A stretch of DNA of 64,000 nt from Planctomycetota bacterium (lineage in GTDB: Bacteria > Planctomycetota > Phycisphaerae > Phycisphaerales > UBA1924), in the NCBI GenBank assembly GCA_013285505.1, contig CP053450.1, positions 790,796-854,795 of the forward strand, given 5' to 3'. Within the stretch, counting starts at the first letter, position 1. Each line of letters opens with the position of its first letter. A program made the translations under genes and the position numbers. Positions 37,760 through 49,531 of the stretch are shown piece by piece. The notes below the pieces were generated by a model, which saw nothing but the letters and a program-made list of their open reading frames with translations, was not told where the DNA came from and searched no databases.

Positions 37760-38167
37760 CTACGCGGCACTCGCGGCGTTGCGCAGGTCGAAGTGCCGCA
37801 TCGCCTCGGCCGTGTTTTTGGCCAGCCGGAGGTGCTGATCGAGCCCGGTCGAGCGGATCATGCGCCGCATCTGGCGGCTCAGCCCGACCACGTAGAGCCG
37901 GCCCCCGAGCGCCTCGCACCGTTGCGACGCCCGGATCAGTTCGTTCAGCGAGCTGGCGCACACCTCGGCGTCCGCCGCGAACTGCATGAGCACCTTGCCC
38001 CCCGAGTGATCGACGACGTCTGCGAGCTGATCCCGCAGCAGCGCGGTTTGGTGCTCGCGGAGCGAGTCCGGGCGCACCCTGACCATGGCAAACGGGCGGA
38101 CCATACCGACCTCGAGCACGGACACGAGCTCAGACGACGCCGCGGATGATGATTCGATCGCGTACAT
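37760..38167 (-). CDS. STAS-domain protein (anti-sigma-factor-antagonist-like)
   Basis: 135 residues from ATG 38165-38167, with AGGGGAGGGG upstream. The pattern matches a STAS fold: VVDHSGGKVLMQF, VCASSLNELIRASQRCEALGG, RLYVVGLSRQMRRMIRSTGLDQHLRLAKNTAEAM. STAS proteins regulate partner-switching systems through a phosphorylated Ser/Thr at the start of helix 2; here CASSLNEL supplies candidate serines. No kinase or sigma factor is adjacent, so its partner is unknown. Confidence 0.7.
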   Translation of the reverse strand: MYAIESSSAASSELVSVLEVGMVRPFAMVRVRPDSLREHQTALLRDQLADVVDHSGGKVLMQFAADAEVCASSLNELIRASQRCEALGGRLYVVGLSRQMRRMIRSTGLDQHLRLAKNTAEAMRHFDLRNAASAA

Positions 38168-38375
38168 GGGAAACCCCTCCCCTCAACGATGTAGACGCCC
38201 GGGCACCCCGCCCGGGTCACGATGAAGAGATGCCAAACGCCGCGGCGGCACGCCAGCGGCCGGACCCCGCGCATGACACGGGGCGACCACATGGCACGGC
38301 TCGACAAGCACGACGGGCTCTGGGTTCTGGTGGGGGTGTGCGGGTTGCTCGGTCTGTGCGGCCGTGAGAGGGCCG

Positions 38376-39220
38376 TCAGGCCCCGATCCGGCCGAGCGTG
38401 GCCTCGACCTGCCGTCCGTACCCGCCGCCGAAGAGAATCGCGTGGACTAGGAGCGGGTAGAGGTTGTAGACGTGCCGCCGGGTCTCGAAGAACCCGTCAC
38501 GGATCGGTTGCAGCTCGTGATAGCGTTCAAAGAACGCCGCGCCGAACGTGGAGAAGAGTGTGATGAACGCCAGCTCGACCTCGGGATGGGCGTAGTAGAT
38601 CGCCGGGTCGATACACGCCGCCACCCGGCCCCGGTGGCACAGCACATTGCCTCCCCACACATCGCCGTGAATCAGCGACGGGTGCTCCGGCTCGTCCAGC
38701 ACCTCGCCGAGGCGGCCCGCCAGCCGCCGGAGCCGGTCGTGGCACGACTCGGTGATGGAGCCCTCAGAGCGGGCGACCGCGCCGAAGTGCGCGAGCCGTT
38801 GGTCGGCGAAAACTCCACCCACGAGGCCGTGGGCGGGCAGGGCTGCGACAGCGGCCCGATCAGCGTGTCGGTCTCGAAGCCGAACGCCGGGCCGCGCACG
38901 GCGTGCAACGCCGCGAACAAATCGGCCGCGTGGTGCTCGGGCGCCCGGGCCGGCCGCGCCGTCGTGCTCGATGTGTTCGAGAATCAGCAGATCCGGCTCG
39001 TCGTGCAGCACCGCCGGCACGGGCAGGGCCGAGCGTTCGGCCAGCGTGCGGAGCATCATCGCCTCGACGCCGAAGCCGTCGCCGCCGTGCTTGACCACGA
39101 CGCGGCCGCCGCCGACCAGATCGGCCCGAACAACATCCGCGACACAGCCGCCGGCGAGCCGCGTGCACCGCGCCGACCTGCTCCCCCCAGCGCCGAGGCG
39201 ATACGGGCGGTGAGTTCCAT
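38376..39220 (-). CDS. Fructosamine kinase-family protein (FN3K; frameshifted)
   Basis: About 282 residues from ATG 39218-39220 (MELTARIASALGG). FN3K enzymes phosphorylate ketoamine adducts on glycated proteins or small amines. Seen: the lysine strand GGGRVVVKHGGDGFG, LFAALHAVRGPAFGFETDTLIGPLSQ, the catalytic loop SLIHGDVWGGNVL, DPAIYYAHPEVELAFITLF and LYPLLVHAILFGGGY. Breaks: two missing GC near 39187 and 39165, one missing GC near 38947 (GGCGCGCCCGAG), and one missing T in TTTT near 38812. Restored segments read GEQVGARCTRLAGG and GPGAPEHHAADL. Family length is normal. Confidence 0.78.
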
Positions 39221-39257
39221 ACCCAGCGTATGGCGTGACGACGGCGACCGGCCGGGG

Positions 39258-40415
39258 CTAGGCCGCGGGGTTCTTGACCCGATCGCACATCCTGAAGAGT
39301 TCCTGGAGCGCCCCCTCCGACTCCACATAGCTCATGGTCTTCGAGATGGTCTCGGAGGCCCGCTCGGCCGCGTGGTTGAGATCATCGAGCCCGATCGGCG
39401 CGCAGATCGACGTGATCTGGCGGCACAGCTCGTACCCCTGCATCGCGTCGTCGCCTTCGGCGAGCCCGCGGAGCTGGCCGACGATGGTGTGCACCTGTTC
39501 GATGCAGTCGTTGATGAGCTCGGGGGAGAGCTGGTCGGTCTGCTCCTCGTTCGGCTCGTCCCGCTCGGCTGTCAGCAGGCTCTCGGCGACCACGCCGAGC
39601 AGCTTCTCGCTGGTCATCGGTTTGACCACCAGGCCTCGGATGCCCATCCCGGAGAGCAGCGCGCGGGTCTGCGGCGAGGAATCGGCCGCGATCGCGACGA
39701 TGGGGAGCGTGGAGTTGATCTGTCGTGCCGCGAGTACCATCTCTTCGGCGCACGGCACGGTGAAGTCGATCACGGCGACCGTGCACCCCTCGGACACGAG
39801 TGACGCGCCCTCCTCCGGGCTGCTGGTGATCTTCAGCGCGAGGCGAGACTCCGACAGGAAGTGTCCCAGCATCCTGCCCTCGATCTCGCTCGAGAGCAGC
39901 GCGACCATCGTGCCCTCCAGGCTCTCCGGATCGACACGCTCGAAACTGCTCATCCCGCTCGGCGGATCGAACGGGACGTGTGTGTCCAGCCGGACCTCGT
40001 TATCGAACAGGATGCCCAGCTCGTGGACTTGTCCGGAGATGTGCGAGCAGCGGACGATGGTCCCCTCGACGGAGTCCGAGCCCCCGTCGAGTCGCGGCAG
40101 ATCGACTGTGCACCGAGTGCCCGTGTGCGCGAACGCGCTGTGGAGGACGCCGATCCCGCCACGCGAGAGGTTGCGGCAGACCACCTGCACCGAGGTGTTC
40201 GTCCCGCCGGGGTGCGTCAGCGTGAGTGTGAGCGACCGCACGCGGAACGGCAGCCGCGTGAAAGTCCGCTTGATCGACGGCTTGCCGCTGGCCTTGCCGT
40301 CGAGCTTGTCCAGAACCGCTGAGACTTTCAGTTCGTCCAAGCCGAGCGTGTTGGCACGGTGGCCCTTCGCGTTGGTGTCGGCCGGCTGTGCGCGGCGGCC
40401 TCGGATCGGCGGCAT
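39258..40415 (-). CDS. PilZ domain plus degenerate receiver domain regulator
   Basis: 385 residues from ATG 40413-40415. The N-terminus (about 35-160) is PilZ: RTFTRLPFRVR gives the arginine motif and CRNLSRGGIGVL the (D/N)xSxxG motif, predicting c-di-GMP binding. Residues 165-280 form a receiver-like domain with a phospho-acceptor Asp (VAVIDFTVP) and Lys (VVKPM). It has no acidic pair on strand 1 and Ala where Thr/Ser is expected. The last 100 residues are helical and could be an Hpt-like or output module. Unbroken frame; partner genes are not evident nearby. Confidence 0.72.
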   Translation of the reverse strand: MPPIRGRRAQPADTNAKGHRANTLGLDELKVSAVLDKLDGKASGKPSIKRTFTRLPFRVRSLTLTLTHPGGTNTSVQVVCRNLSRGGIGVLHSAFAHTGTRCTVDLPRLDGGSDSVEGTIVRCSHISGQVHELGILFDNEVRLDTHVPFDPPSGMSSFERVDPESLEGTMVALLSSEIEGRMLGHFLSESRLALKITSSPEEGASLVSEGCTVAVIDFTVPCAEEMVLAARQINSTLPIVAIAADSSPQTRALLSGMGIRGLVVKPMTSEKLLGVVAESLLTAERDEPNEEQTDQLSPELINDCIEQVHTIVGQLRGLAEGDDAMQGYELCRQITSICAPIGLDDLNHAAERASETISKTMSYVESEGALQELFRMCDRVKNPAA

Positions 40416-40573
40416 GTTCGGTCTCCCAATGGTTGGTACCGGGTTCTTCGGTCCAAACGCCGGGGCAGCGGAGGCCGCGTCGCTGTATGGACAAGACCGA
40501 TAGCGCCGCGCGACGGCACGACCGACAGAATCCGACGGGAGATGGGAGAACGGGGTCCGAGAACCGGGGCCGG

Positions 40574-43582
<3,009 letters not shown>

Positions 43583-44849
43583 CTATTCCTCGATTCGCAC
43601 GCGGCTGATCCCCTCGACCAGCAGCCCGTAAATCAGGTCAACATCGTCGTCGAGCATCCGCACGCACCCCATCGACTTCTGCTGCCCGATGCTGCCCGGG
43701 TCGATCGTGCCGTGCAGGCCGTAGCCGGTCTTGACCGCGTCCACGCCGAGCCCGTCCAGCCCGATCCATCGCTCGCCGATCGGGTTCTCCGGGTCGTTCT
43801 GGTCGAACTTCTCGCCCGTCCTCGGGTTCACCCAGTGGGGGTTGATCAGCTTGCTGTCGCGTCGCACGATGAACCGCCCGGTCGGCGTGCTGTCCGACTC
43901 ACCCAGCCCAACGCGGAACGACCGGATATACGTCCACCGCTTGGGCTCGTCCGGGGGCCCCTGATAGAGGTCGAGCCGGTAGTCGCTCTTGTCCACCACC
44001 GCGTGGAACGGCCCGCTGACCACCTTGAGCTTCTGCCCGAGGCGGATGCGGTCGGGGTTGGGGATGTTGTTGACCTTCTGCAGCAGGCGCCAATCGACCG
44101 CGAGTCCGAGCTTGTTAGGGATGGAGCTGAGCCGGTCGCCGGAGACGATCTCGTAGGTGTCCGTCATCGGGTCGCCCGGGACGACGGTCGCCGAGAAGAG
44201 CAGCTCCTGGTTGAGCTCGGTCAGGCGCGCGCAGCCGCGACCGTTCCGCCTCGCTAGCCCCGGCATCGGCGAGCGCATCGCTCAGGATCGTCCGCGCCGC
44301 GACGGGGTCGTTGGCGTCCAGCCGCGCCGCCGCCGCCGCGATCGCCCGATCCACCGTGCCCGACCCGCCGGCGTTCCCGGTGGACGACTCGGCCTGCTCG
44401 CGTGTCGCCGGCGGCGGCGGGGTCGAGCGTTCGGGCGTCTGCGACAGGCTCTCGCCGAGCGACCGGGGCTCGTTGAGCACGAAGGGCGTCCCCCGGTCCT
44501 CGGCAGGCTGTGCGCCGGTGCCGCTCGCCGGCGGCCTGCCCTGATTGATCGTGGTCGGGGGCGTTGTAATCGCGGCGGCTGCGCGGGGCGCATCGCCCGC
44601 GCCCTCGTCGAGGTCGCCGCGGGTGTACGGATCGTCCAGCAGTCGGTCGTTGGCGTTGGCGTTCCCCGGGCCCAGCGGGTTGCCGCCGGAATCGTCGCCG
44701 CGGGTGATCCACCAGATCCCCGTCGCCCCGGCCGCCACGACGAGCCCGACAATCACGATCGGCCCGAGCCGGAAGCGCCGGCGCCGGTGGGTCCGCATGA
44801 AGGTCCGCCCCGTCGCGGGCACCCGCGGTGATTGTGAAGGAAGTCCCAT
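43583..44849 (-). CDS. Membrane-anchored LysM L,D-transpeptidase (YkuD; one frameshift)
   Basis: About 422 residues. The N-terminal basic segment and one helix (LGPIVIVGLVVAAGATGIWW) anchor the protein. A long Pro/Ala/Thr linker follows, a LysM domain (YEIVSGDRLSSIPNKLGLAVD ... RLGQKLKVVSG) and a YkuD domain. The latter has YGLHGTIDPGSIGQQKSMGCVRM, the HxxG...S(x)GCxR catalytic motif. It makes 3-3 peptidoglycan cross-links or anchors proteins to peptidoglycan. The break at 44229 is repaired by GC (CTGCGCGCGCGCCTG), giving RLRARLTELNQE. It is third in an operon after rarA and the cyclo-ligase; ATG 44798 is an alternative start. Confidence 0.82.
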
Positions 44850-44864
44850 CCGTTCAGCCCTCCG

Positions 44865-45470
44865 TCATCCGTGTCGATCCGTCGTGTGCAGTGCTTCGGC
44901 CGTCGCGACCGCGTCGAGACGGCGATCGTGTGCCGCCACGGGCACCTGCGCGACCATCTGGCAGGCGTACGCCGCGCCGATCGTCCGCACGTGGTTTGCC
45001 CGGTTTGCCAACCAGCGATCGTAGAAGCCCCCGCCCTGCCCCAGCCGTCCGCCGGCCGCATCAAACGCAAGTCCAGGAACAACAACGAGTTGTACGGCAT
45101 CAGCCTCGATTGGCGCAAGATCTGCGCGGGGCTGCCTGACGCCCCGCTCGGCGGGTCCGAGGTCCCGGTCCGGGTCCCGGATCGGCACCGGCGAGAGCCC
45201 GTGGTTCTCCCAATCGATCCGGGGCAGGCAGACCGTCGTCCCCCGCTCGAGCAGCCGCGCGATGAGCGGCCGCACGTCCACCTCTCGGGCCATCGGCGTG
45301 TAGGCCATGACGCAGTTCGCCTCGCTGAGGGGGCCCCACGCCATGGCACGATCGCAGATCGCGGCCGACTCGGCCTCGCGTTCGCCGGCTGTCAATGCGC
45401 GGAGCAGCCCGCGGACGGTCGTCCGCAGCTCGGCCTTGGCGAGTTCGATGGGTGTCTCGGCCACAATCAC
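44865..45470 (-). CDS. fau: 5-formyltetrahydrofolate cyclo-ligase
   Basis: 201 residues, intact. ATP-dependent conversion of 5-formyl-THF to 5,10-methenyl-THF. Seen: the basic N-terminal pattern AKAELRTTVRGLLRAL, MAYTPMAREVDVRPLI, CLPRIDW and the signature VVPGLAFDAAGGRLGQGGGFYDRWL. Family length normal (about 190-200). Its ATG overlaps the rarA stop (ATGA), so translation is probably coupled. Confidence 0.93.
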   Translation of the reverse strand: MIVAETPIELAKAELRTTVRGLLRALTAGEREAESAAICDRAMAWGPLSEANCVMAYTPMAREVDVRPLIARLLERGTTVCLPRIDWENHGLSPVPIRDPDRDLGPAERGVRQPRADLAPIEADAVQLVVVPGLAFDAAGGRLGQGGGFYDRWLANRANHVRTIGAAYACQMVAQVPVAAHDRRLDAVATAEALHTTDRHG

Positions 45471-47044
45471 AGCCCAGATGTATCGGCATGTTCGGGCCCG
45501 GCCCGCCCAGCTTTGTGCCCCGATTGAGCGGTGTCCGGTCGTCCGGCCAGCTGCGCGCGCAATGCACGCACTTTCGCCAGCCGCTCGGCCATCTCCCGCT
45601 CAAACCCCGCATCGATCGGCTCGTAGTACCTGGCCCGTACCCCGAGGTAGTCCTGCCCTGTCACGGGCAACCCATCGACGCGGTGCTCGGATCGGTGGCT
45701 GTAGGCGTACCGCTCGCCGTCGCGGTCGCGCATGCGGACGCCGTCGTCGATCGGTGAGGTGTTGGGGTCTCGCAGGTGCAGCGGCACCGCGACGGTGCGG
45801 CCCTCGCGGACGTCCTTGAGCGCGGCGTCGATTGCCAGGTACGCCGCGTTGCTCTTGGGGGCCAGCGCGAGATACGTCGCGCACTGGCTGAGTGTGATCC
45901 GTGCCTCGGGCATGCCGATCCGCTCGACCATCATCCACGCGGCCTGGGCGAGCATGATCCCCTGCGGGTCGGCGTTGCCGATGTCCTCGCTCGCCAGGAT
46001 CGCCAGACGGCGGGCGATAAATCGCGGGTCCTCGCCAGCCTCCAGCATTCGGGCGATCCAATAGACCGCGGCATCGGGGTCGCTGCCCCGCACGCTCTTG
46101 ATCATCGCGCTGATCGAGTCGTAGTGCTCGTCGCCGGTGCCGTCATAGACCGCCGCCTTCTGCTGGATCGAGGCTTCGGCGACCTCGCGGTCGATGAGGA
46201 TGCCTGAGACTACTTGCTGCGTTCCTTCTCCCAACGGGTCACCCGTTGACGTTGTTCCCTGCGTTCGCGTCGGGTGTCCCGTTTGTCCCTCCACCATTGC
46301 ACGATGTCCAGCGCCAGAATCGCGCCGAGAATCCACTCCAGAAACCCCATCTCGTCCTCCGTGTGTCGTCGAGAGCACCGCCACCTCCAGCGCGTTCAGT
46401 GCCCGCCGCGCATCTCCGTCGCTCTTGGTAGCCCAGACCCCGAGCGCCTCGTCGGTCACGCGCAGGTCGAGCCTGCCGTACCCGCGTTCGTTGTCCGCGA
46501 TCGCCCGCCGCAGGACCTCGACGATCTCGGCCTCGGTCAGCGGCTCCAGCCGGAAGAGCGTGCTCCGGCTCACCAGCGCGCTGTTGCAGCTAAAGAGCGG
46601 GTTCTCCGTCGTCGCGCCGATCAGCGTGACGATGCCCTTCTCGACATCCGCCAAGAGCACGTCCTGCTGGCTCCGCGTGAAGCGGTGGATCTCGTCCAGG
46701 AACAGGATCGTCCGCCGGCCCTCAAGCTCGAGCCGGCGGGTCGCCTCGTCCACGACCTCGCGGATCCGCTTGACCCCGACGCTCGCGGCGTTCTCGGCGA
46801 CGAAATGCCGCTTGGTGTGGTTGGCTACCAGCCCGGCCAGCGTGGTCTTGCCCGTCCCGGGCGGGCCGTGGACGATCAGCGAGGTGATCACCTCGGCCCG
46901 CAGCATCCGGCGGAGCAGCTTGCCCTCGCCCAGAATGTGCGACTGCCCGATGAGCTCGTCGAGAGACCGAGGGCGCATCCGCACGGCCAGGGGTTCGGCC
47001 GCGCGGCGCGCCGTCTCCCTCCGGCCTGCCCACAGATCCGTCAT
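45467..47044 (-). CDS. rarA: Replication-associated recombination protein RarA (MgsA) with an internal insertion
   Basis: 525 residues in one open frame. AAA+ clamp-loader-like ATPase acting at stalled forks. Seen: LDELIGQSHILG, Walker A VHGPPGTGKTTLA, NAASVGVKRIREVV, Walker B TILFLDEIHRF, sensor LIGATTENPLFSCNSALVSR, SDGDARRALNALE, then IQQKAAVYDGTGDEHYDSISAMIKS and RGSDPDAAVYWIARML. Between the two last blocks (about residues 230-282) is an insertion not expected in RarA. It reads as low-complexity hydrophilic sequence with rare codons such as GGA, ACA and TCA, and it contains the nested small gene described next. First gene of a three-gene operon. Confidence 0.9.
   Translation of the reverse strand: MTDLWAGRRETARRAAEPLAVRMRPRSLDELIGQSHILGEGKLLRRMLRAEVITSLIVHGPPGTGKTTLAGLVANHTKRHFVAENAASVGVKRIREVVDEATRRLELEGRRTILFLDEIHRFTRSQQDVLLADVEKGIVTLIGATTENPLFSCNSALVSRSTLFRLEPLTEAEIVEVLRRAIADNERGYGRLDLRVTDEALGVWATKSDGDARRALNALEVAVLSTTHGGRDGVSGVDSRRDSGAGHRAMVEGQTGHPTRTQGTTSTGDPLGEGTQQVVSGILIDREVAEASIQQKAAVYDGTGDEHYDSISAMIKSVRGSDPDAAVYWIARMLEAGEDPRFIARRLAILASEDIGNADPQGIMLAQAAWMMVERIGMPEARITLSQCATYLALAPKSNAAYLAIDAALKDVREGRTVAVPLHLRDPNTSPIDDGVRMRDRDGERYAYSHRSEHRVDGLPVTGQDYLGVRARYYEPIDAGFEREMAERLAKVRALRAQLAGRPDTAQSGHKAGRAGPEHADTSGL
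46210..46350 (-). CDS. Nested small gene inside rarA: 46-residue single-helix basic peptide
   Basis: On the same strand as rarA but in another frame: GGAGG (46360-46356), five bases, ATG at 46350-46348, then 46 codons to TAG at 46212-46210. Residues 2-20 (GFLEWILGAILALDIVQWW) form a hydrophobic helix with Trp at both ends. Residues 21-46 are very basic and helical with alternating Arg/Glu/Gln and no Pro or Gly (for example RDKRDTRRERREQRQR). Codon choice in this frame (CTG, GCG, ATC, GTG, CGC) is like the genome, whereas the overlapping rarA frame is rich in GGA and ACA. I do not recognise a family. Likely a small membrane-associated peptide. Confidence 0.68.
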   Translation of the reverse strand: MGFLEWILGAILALDIVQWWRDKRDTRRERREQRQRVTRWEKERSK

Positions 47045-47140
47045 ACCGACATCCTAAGAGATACCGAATGCCCGAATCGACCCGGCGCGGAAGATCGGCG
47101 CGGCAAGTGGTCACTGACTTTGCAGCCGCTAACATCCGCC

Positions 47141-47879
47141 GTGTTGCTCACGACCTGGCTCATCGTGGCGGTTGTCCTATGGCTTTGCTGGGCCTGGGTT
47201 GCGCACCGGCTGGTCGATAACCCCAGGGGCGACGTCGAGACCGGGCTGATCTGGCCGTTCGTGATGGTCTACGTCCGGCGGGTGCACCGGCTGCGGGTGC
47301 TTGGGGCAGAGCACATCCCCGACGGGCGTCACGCCGGGCCGCTGCTGATCGTGGCCAACCACACCGCGGGCGTGGACCCGCTCTTGGTGCAGAGCGCGTG
47401 CCCGTTCTTCGTCCGCTGGATGATGGCCGACGACATGCAGATCAACGGGCTCAACTGGTTCTGGCGGTGGGTGCAGGTGATCGGTGTGGACCGCAACGGC
47501 CGCGAGATCGCGGCCGCGCGGGAGGCGATCCGACATCTGCAGGACAGGGGCGTGATCGGCATCTTCCCCGAGGGCACGCTCGAGCGGCCGGCGCGGCACA
47601 TCCTGCCCTTTCTGCCGGGGGTCGGGCTGATCGTGCACAAGAGCGGGGGCGCGGGTGCAGCCGGTGATTATCGACGGCACGCCGCGGGTGGACCCGGCGT
47701 GGTCGAGCCTCTGGCGGACCAGCCGCGCGTCGGTGCGGTTCCTGGAGCCGGTGGACTACACGCAGACGGATCTCCGCCCCGCGGCCATCGCGGCCGACCT
47801 CCGCCAGCGCTTCGTCGAGGCCTCGGGCTGGCCGGCGTGCGACGCGCCGGACATGGAGCGGCAGGCCGGCGGCAAATGA
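47141..47879 (+). CDS. plsC: 1-acyl-sn-glycerol-3-phosphate acyltransferase (PlsC; one frameshift)
   Basis: About 246 residues. N-terminal helix VLLTTWLIVAVVLWLCWAW, then the acyltransferase motifs IVANHTAGVDPLLV (NHxxxxD), VIGVDRNGREI, and FPEGTLERPARH (FPEGT). It acylates lysophosphatidic acid to phosphatidic acid, or a lipid A-like or ornithine lipid acceptor. The break at 47651 is repaired by GC (GGCGCGCGGGTG), giving SGGARVQPVIIDGTP. The start is uncertain: GTG 47141 (used) or TTG 47120. It is divergent from rarA and convergent with rpsA. Confidence 0.8.
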
Positions 47880-47908
47880 AAAACGCCACGGCCCGAGGCG
47901 CCGTGACG
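47876..47908 (-). terminator. Intrinsic terminator after rpsA
   Basis: On the minus strand CGTCACGGC...GCCGTGGCG (47900-47908 with 47884-47892; nine pairs with one G-U) is followed directly by TTTTTCATTTG. It overlaps the end of plsC on the other strand. Confidence 0.8.
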
Positions 47909-47953
47909 TTCCCTGTTTCAAATTGAAGTTTCGAACTGAGGCCGGGCCGTGCT

Positions 47954-49354
47954 TTAGCCGAGCCCGCCCTTGAAGCCGCCGCTGGCGAACTTCTCGCGGA
48001 GACGGCGCATCGCGGGGGTCTCCTTGAGGATCTCCTCGGCCGAACGGGTGTCGCGCTCGGGGCCGGAGCGGAAACCGGAGCGGTCGCGGATGCCCTTGGG
48101 CTTCTTCTGCGGCGGGCGGTCGCCGGCCTCGCCTGGGCCTTCGGCACCCTCGGGCCGTTCCTTGGTCTGCTTGATCGAGAGTGAGATGCGGCGGCTCTCG
48201 GGGTCGATGCTGAGCACCTTGGCCGAGATGATCTCGTCCTGCTTGAGCACATCGCTCACGCTCGCGATGCGGCGCCAGTCGATCTCGGAGATGTGCACGA
48301 GGCCCTCGACGCCCGGCGCGACCTCGACGAACGCGCCGAAGTCCATGATCTTGGTGACCCGGCCGGTGACGTCGGCACCCTCGACGATGTCGGCGGCCGC
48401 GGTCTGGAACGGGTCTTCGCCGAGCTGCTTGATGCCCAGCGAGATCCGCTCGGCGTCCCAGTCGATCTTGAGCACCTGCACGCGGACGCGTTCGCCCTCC
48501 TGCACGTGGCGGGCGACGTTCTTCTCGCCCATGTTGACCCGCTCGTGGGCGAGGTCGGAGACGTGGACGAGCCCGTCGATGCCGCCGAGGTCGACAAACG
48601 CGCCGAACGGCATGATCTTGCGGACCAGGCCCTCGACGGTGTCGCCCTCTTTCAGCGTCTCGCGGAGCTTGCCCGCCTGCTCGGCGCGTTCGGCCTTGAG
48701 CATGTCGCGGCGGCTGAGGACGATGTTGCCCTTGCCGGCGCGGTCGATGCGGCTGACGGTGCAGGTGAGCTTCTCGCCCATGAAGACCGAGAGGTCGGGG
48801 ATGTGGTCGAGCGAGACCTGGCTGGCGGGCATGAAGGCGCGGTGCCCGGCGATCTCGAGCTCGAGCCCGCCCTTGTTGACGCCCGAGACCCGAGCCTCGA
48901 CCGTCTGGCCGGGCTGGAGCATCTCCCAATCGGCCTTCTGCACCGTGCCGGGGCGCGAGCAGATGAAGAGCGACTCGGACGAGTCGAAGCGGTTGACGAC
49001 CAGCGCGAGGTCGTCGCCGACCTTGGGCAGGTCGGCCTCTTCGGGGAACTGGGTGCGTTCGACGACGCCGAGCTCCTTGGGGCCGAACTCGACGAAGATG
49101 TCGTTGGGGCCGACGCTCACGACCTTGCCGGTCCGGTGCTCGCGCCCGGCCTGCACGACGCGCGGCCCGCGGATCTTGCCGCGTCCCTTGCCGGTGTTCG
49201 GCTTGGCCGCGTCGGCGGCTTCCGCCGCCTCGGCCGCCTGATCGATGTCCGCCATCGCCGCGGCGATCTCGGCCTCGATCTCGGGCGTGAGGTTCTGGCT
49301 GGACGACCCGCCGACAGAGTCGGCACGCTCGATGGTCTTCTCGGAGTCAGGCAT
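47954..49354 (-). CDS. rpsA: Ribosomal protein S1-like protein (four S1 repeats)
   Basis: 466 residues, intact. Acidic/alanine-rich N-terminus, a basic patch (GKGRGKIRG), then four S1 RNA-binding repeats: HRTGKVVSVGPNDIFVEFG, VEARVSGVNKGGLELEIAG, VEGLVRKIMPFGAFVDLGG and VTGRVTKIMDFGAFVEVAPG. It has a basic tail. E. coli S1 has six repeats; four-repeat forms are common elsewhere. It promotes mRNA binding by the 30S subunit. Monocistronic, with TAGACT about 110 bases upstream as a possible -10, and a strong terminator. Confidence 0.9.
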   Translation of the reverse strand: MPDSEKTIERADSVGGSSSQNLTPEIEAEIAAAMADIDQAAEAAEAADAAKPNTGKGRGKIRGPRVVQAGREHRTGKVVSVGPNDIFVEFGPKELGVVERTQFPEEADLPKVGDDLALVVNRFDSSESLFICSRPGTVQKADWEMLQPGQTVEARVSGVNKGGLELEIAGHRAFMPASQVSLDHIPDLSVFMGEKLTCTVSRIDRAGKGNIVLSRRDMLKAERAEQAGKLRETLKEGDTVEGLVRKIMPFGAFVDLGGIDGLVHVSDLAHERVNMGEKNVARHVQEGERVRVQVLKIDWDAERISLGIKQLGEDPFQTAAADIVEGADVTGRVTKIMDFGAFVEVAPGVEGLVHISEIDWRRIASVSDVLKQDEIISAKVLSIDPESRRISLSIKQTKERPEGAEGPGEAGDRPPQKKPKGIRDRSGFRSGPERDTRSAEEILKETPAMRRLREKFASGGFKGGLG

Positions 49355-49531
49355 GGTCTAACGCGTCGGATGCACCGCTCTGGGGGAGAGTCGGTTTGAT
49401 CGGAAATCACCGGGCCTGTTGTGGCTGCGACACACGCACAGCGACGGCTCGATGTGGGGCTAGTCTAGCGGAACTCGTGCGCGGATCGAGTAAAACCTTG
49501 GAGAGAGGAATCCCGACAGTGTCCCGGGGCA

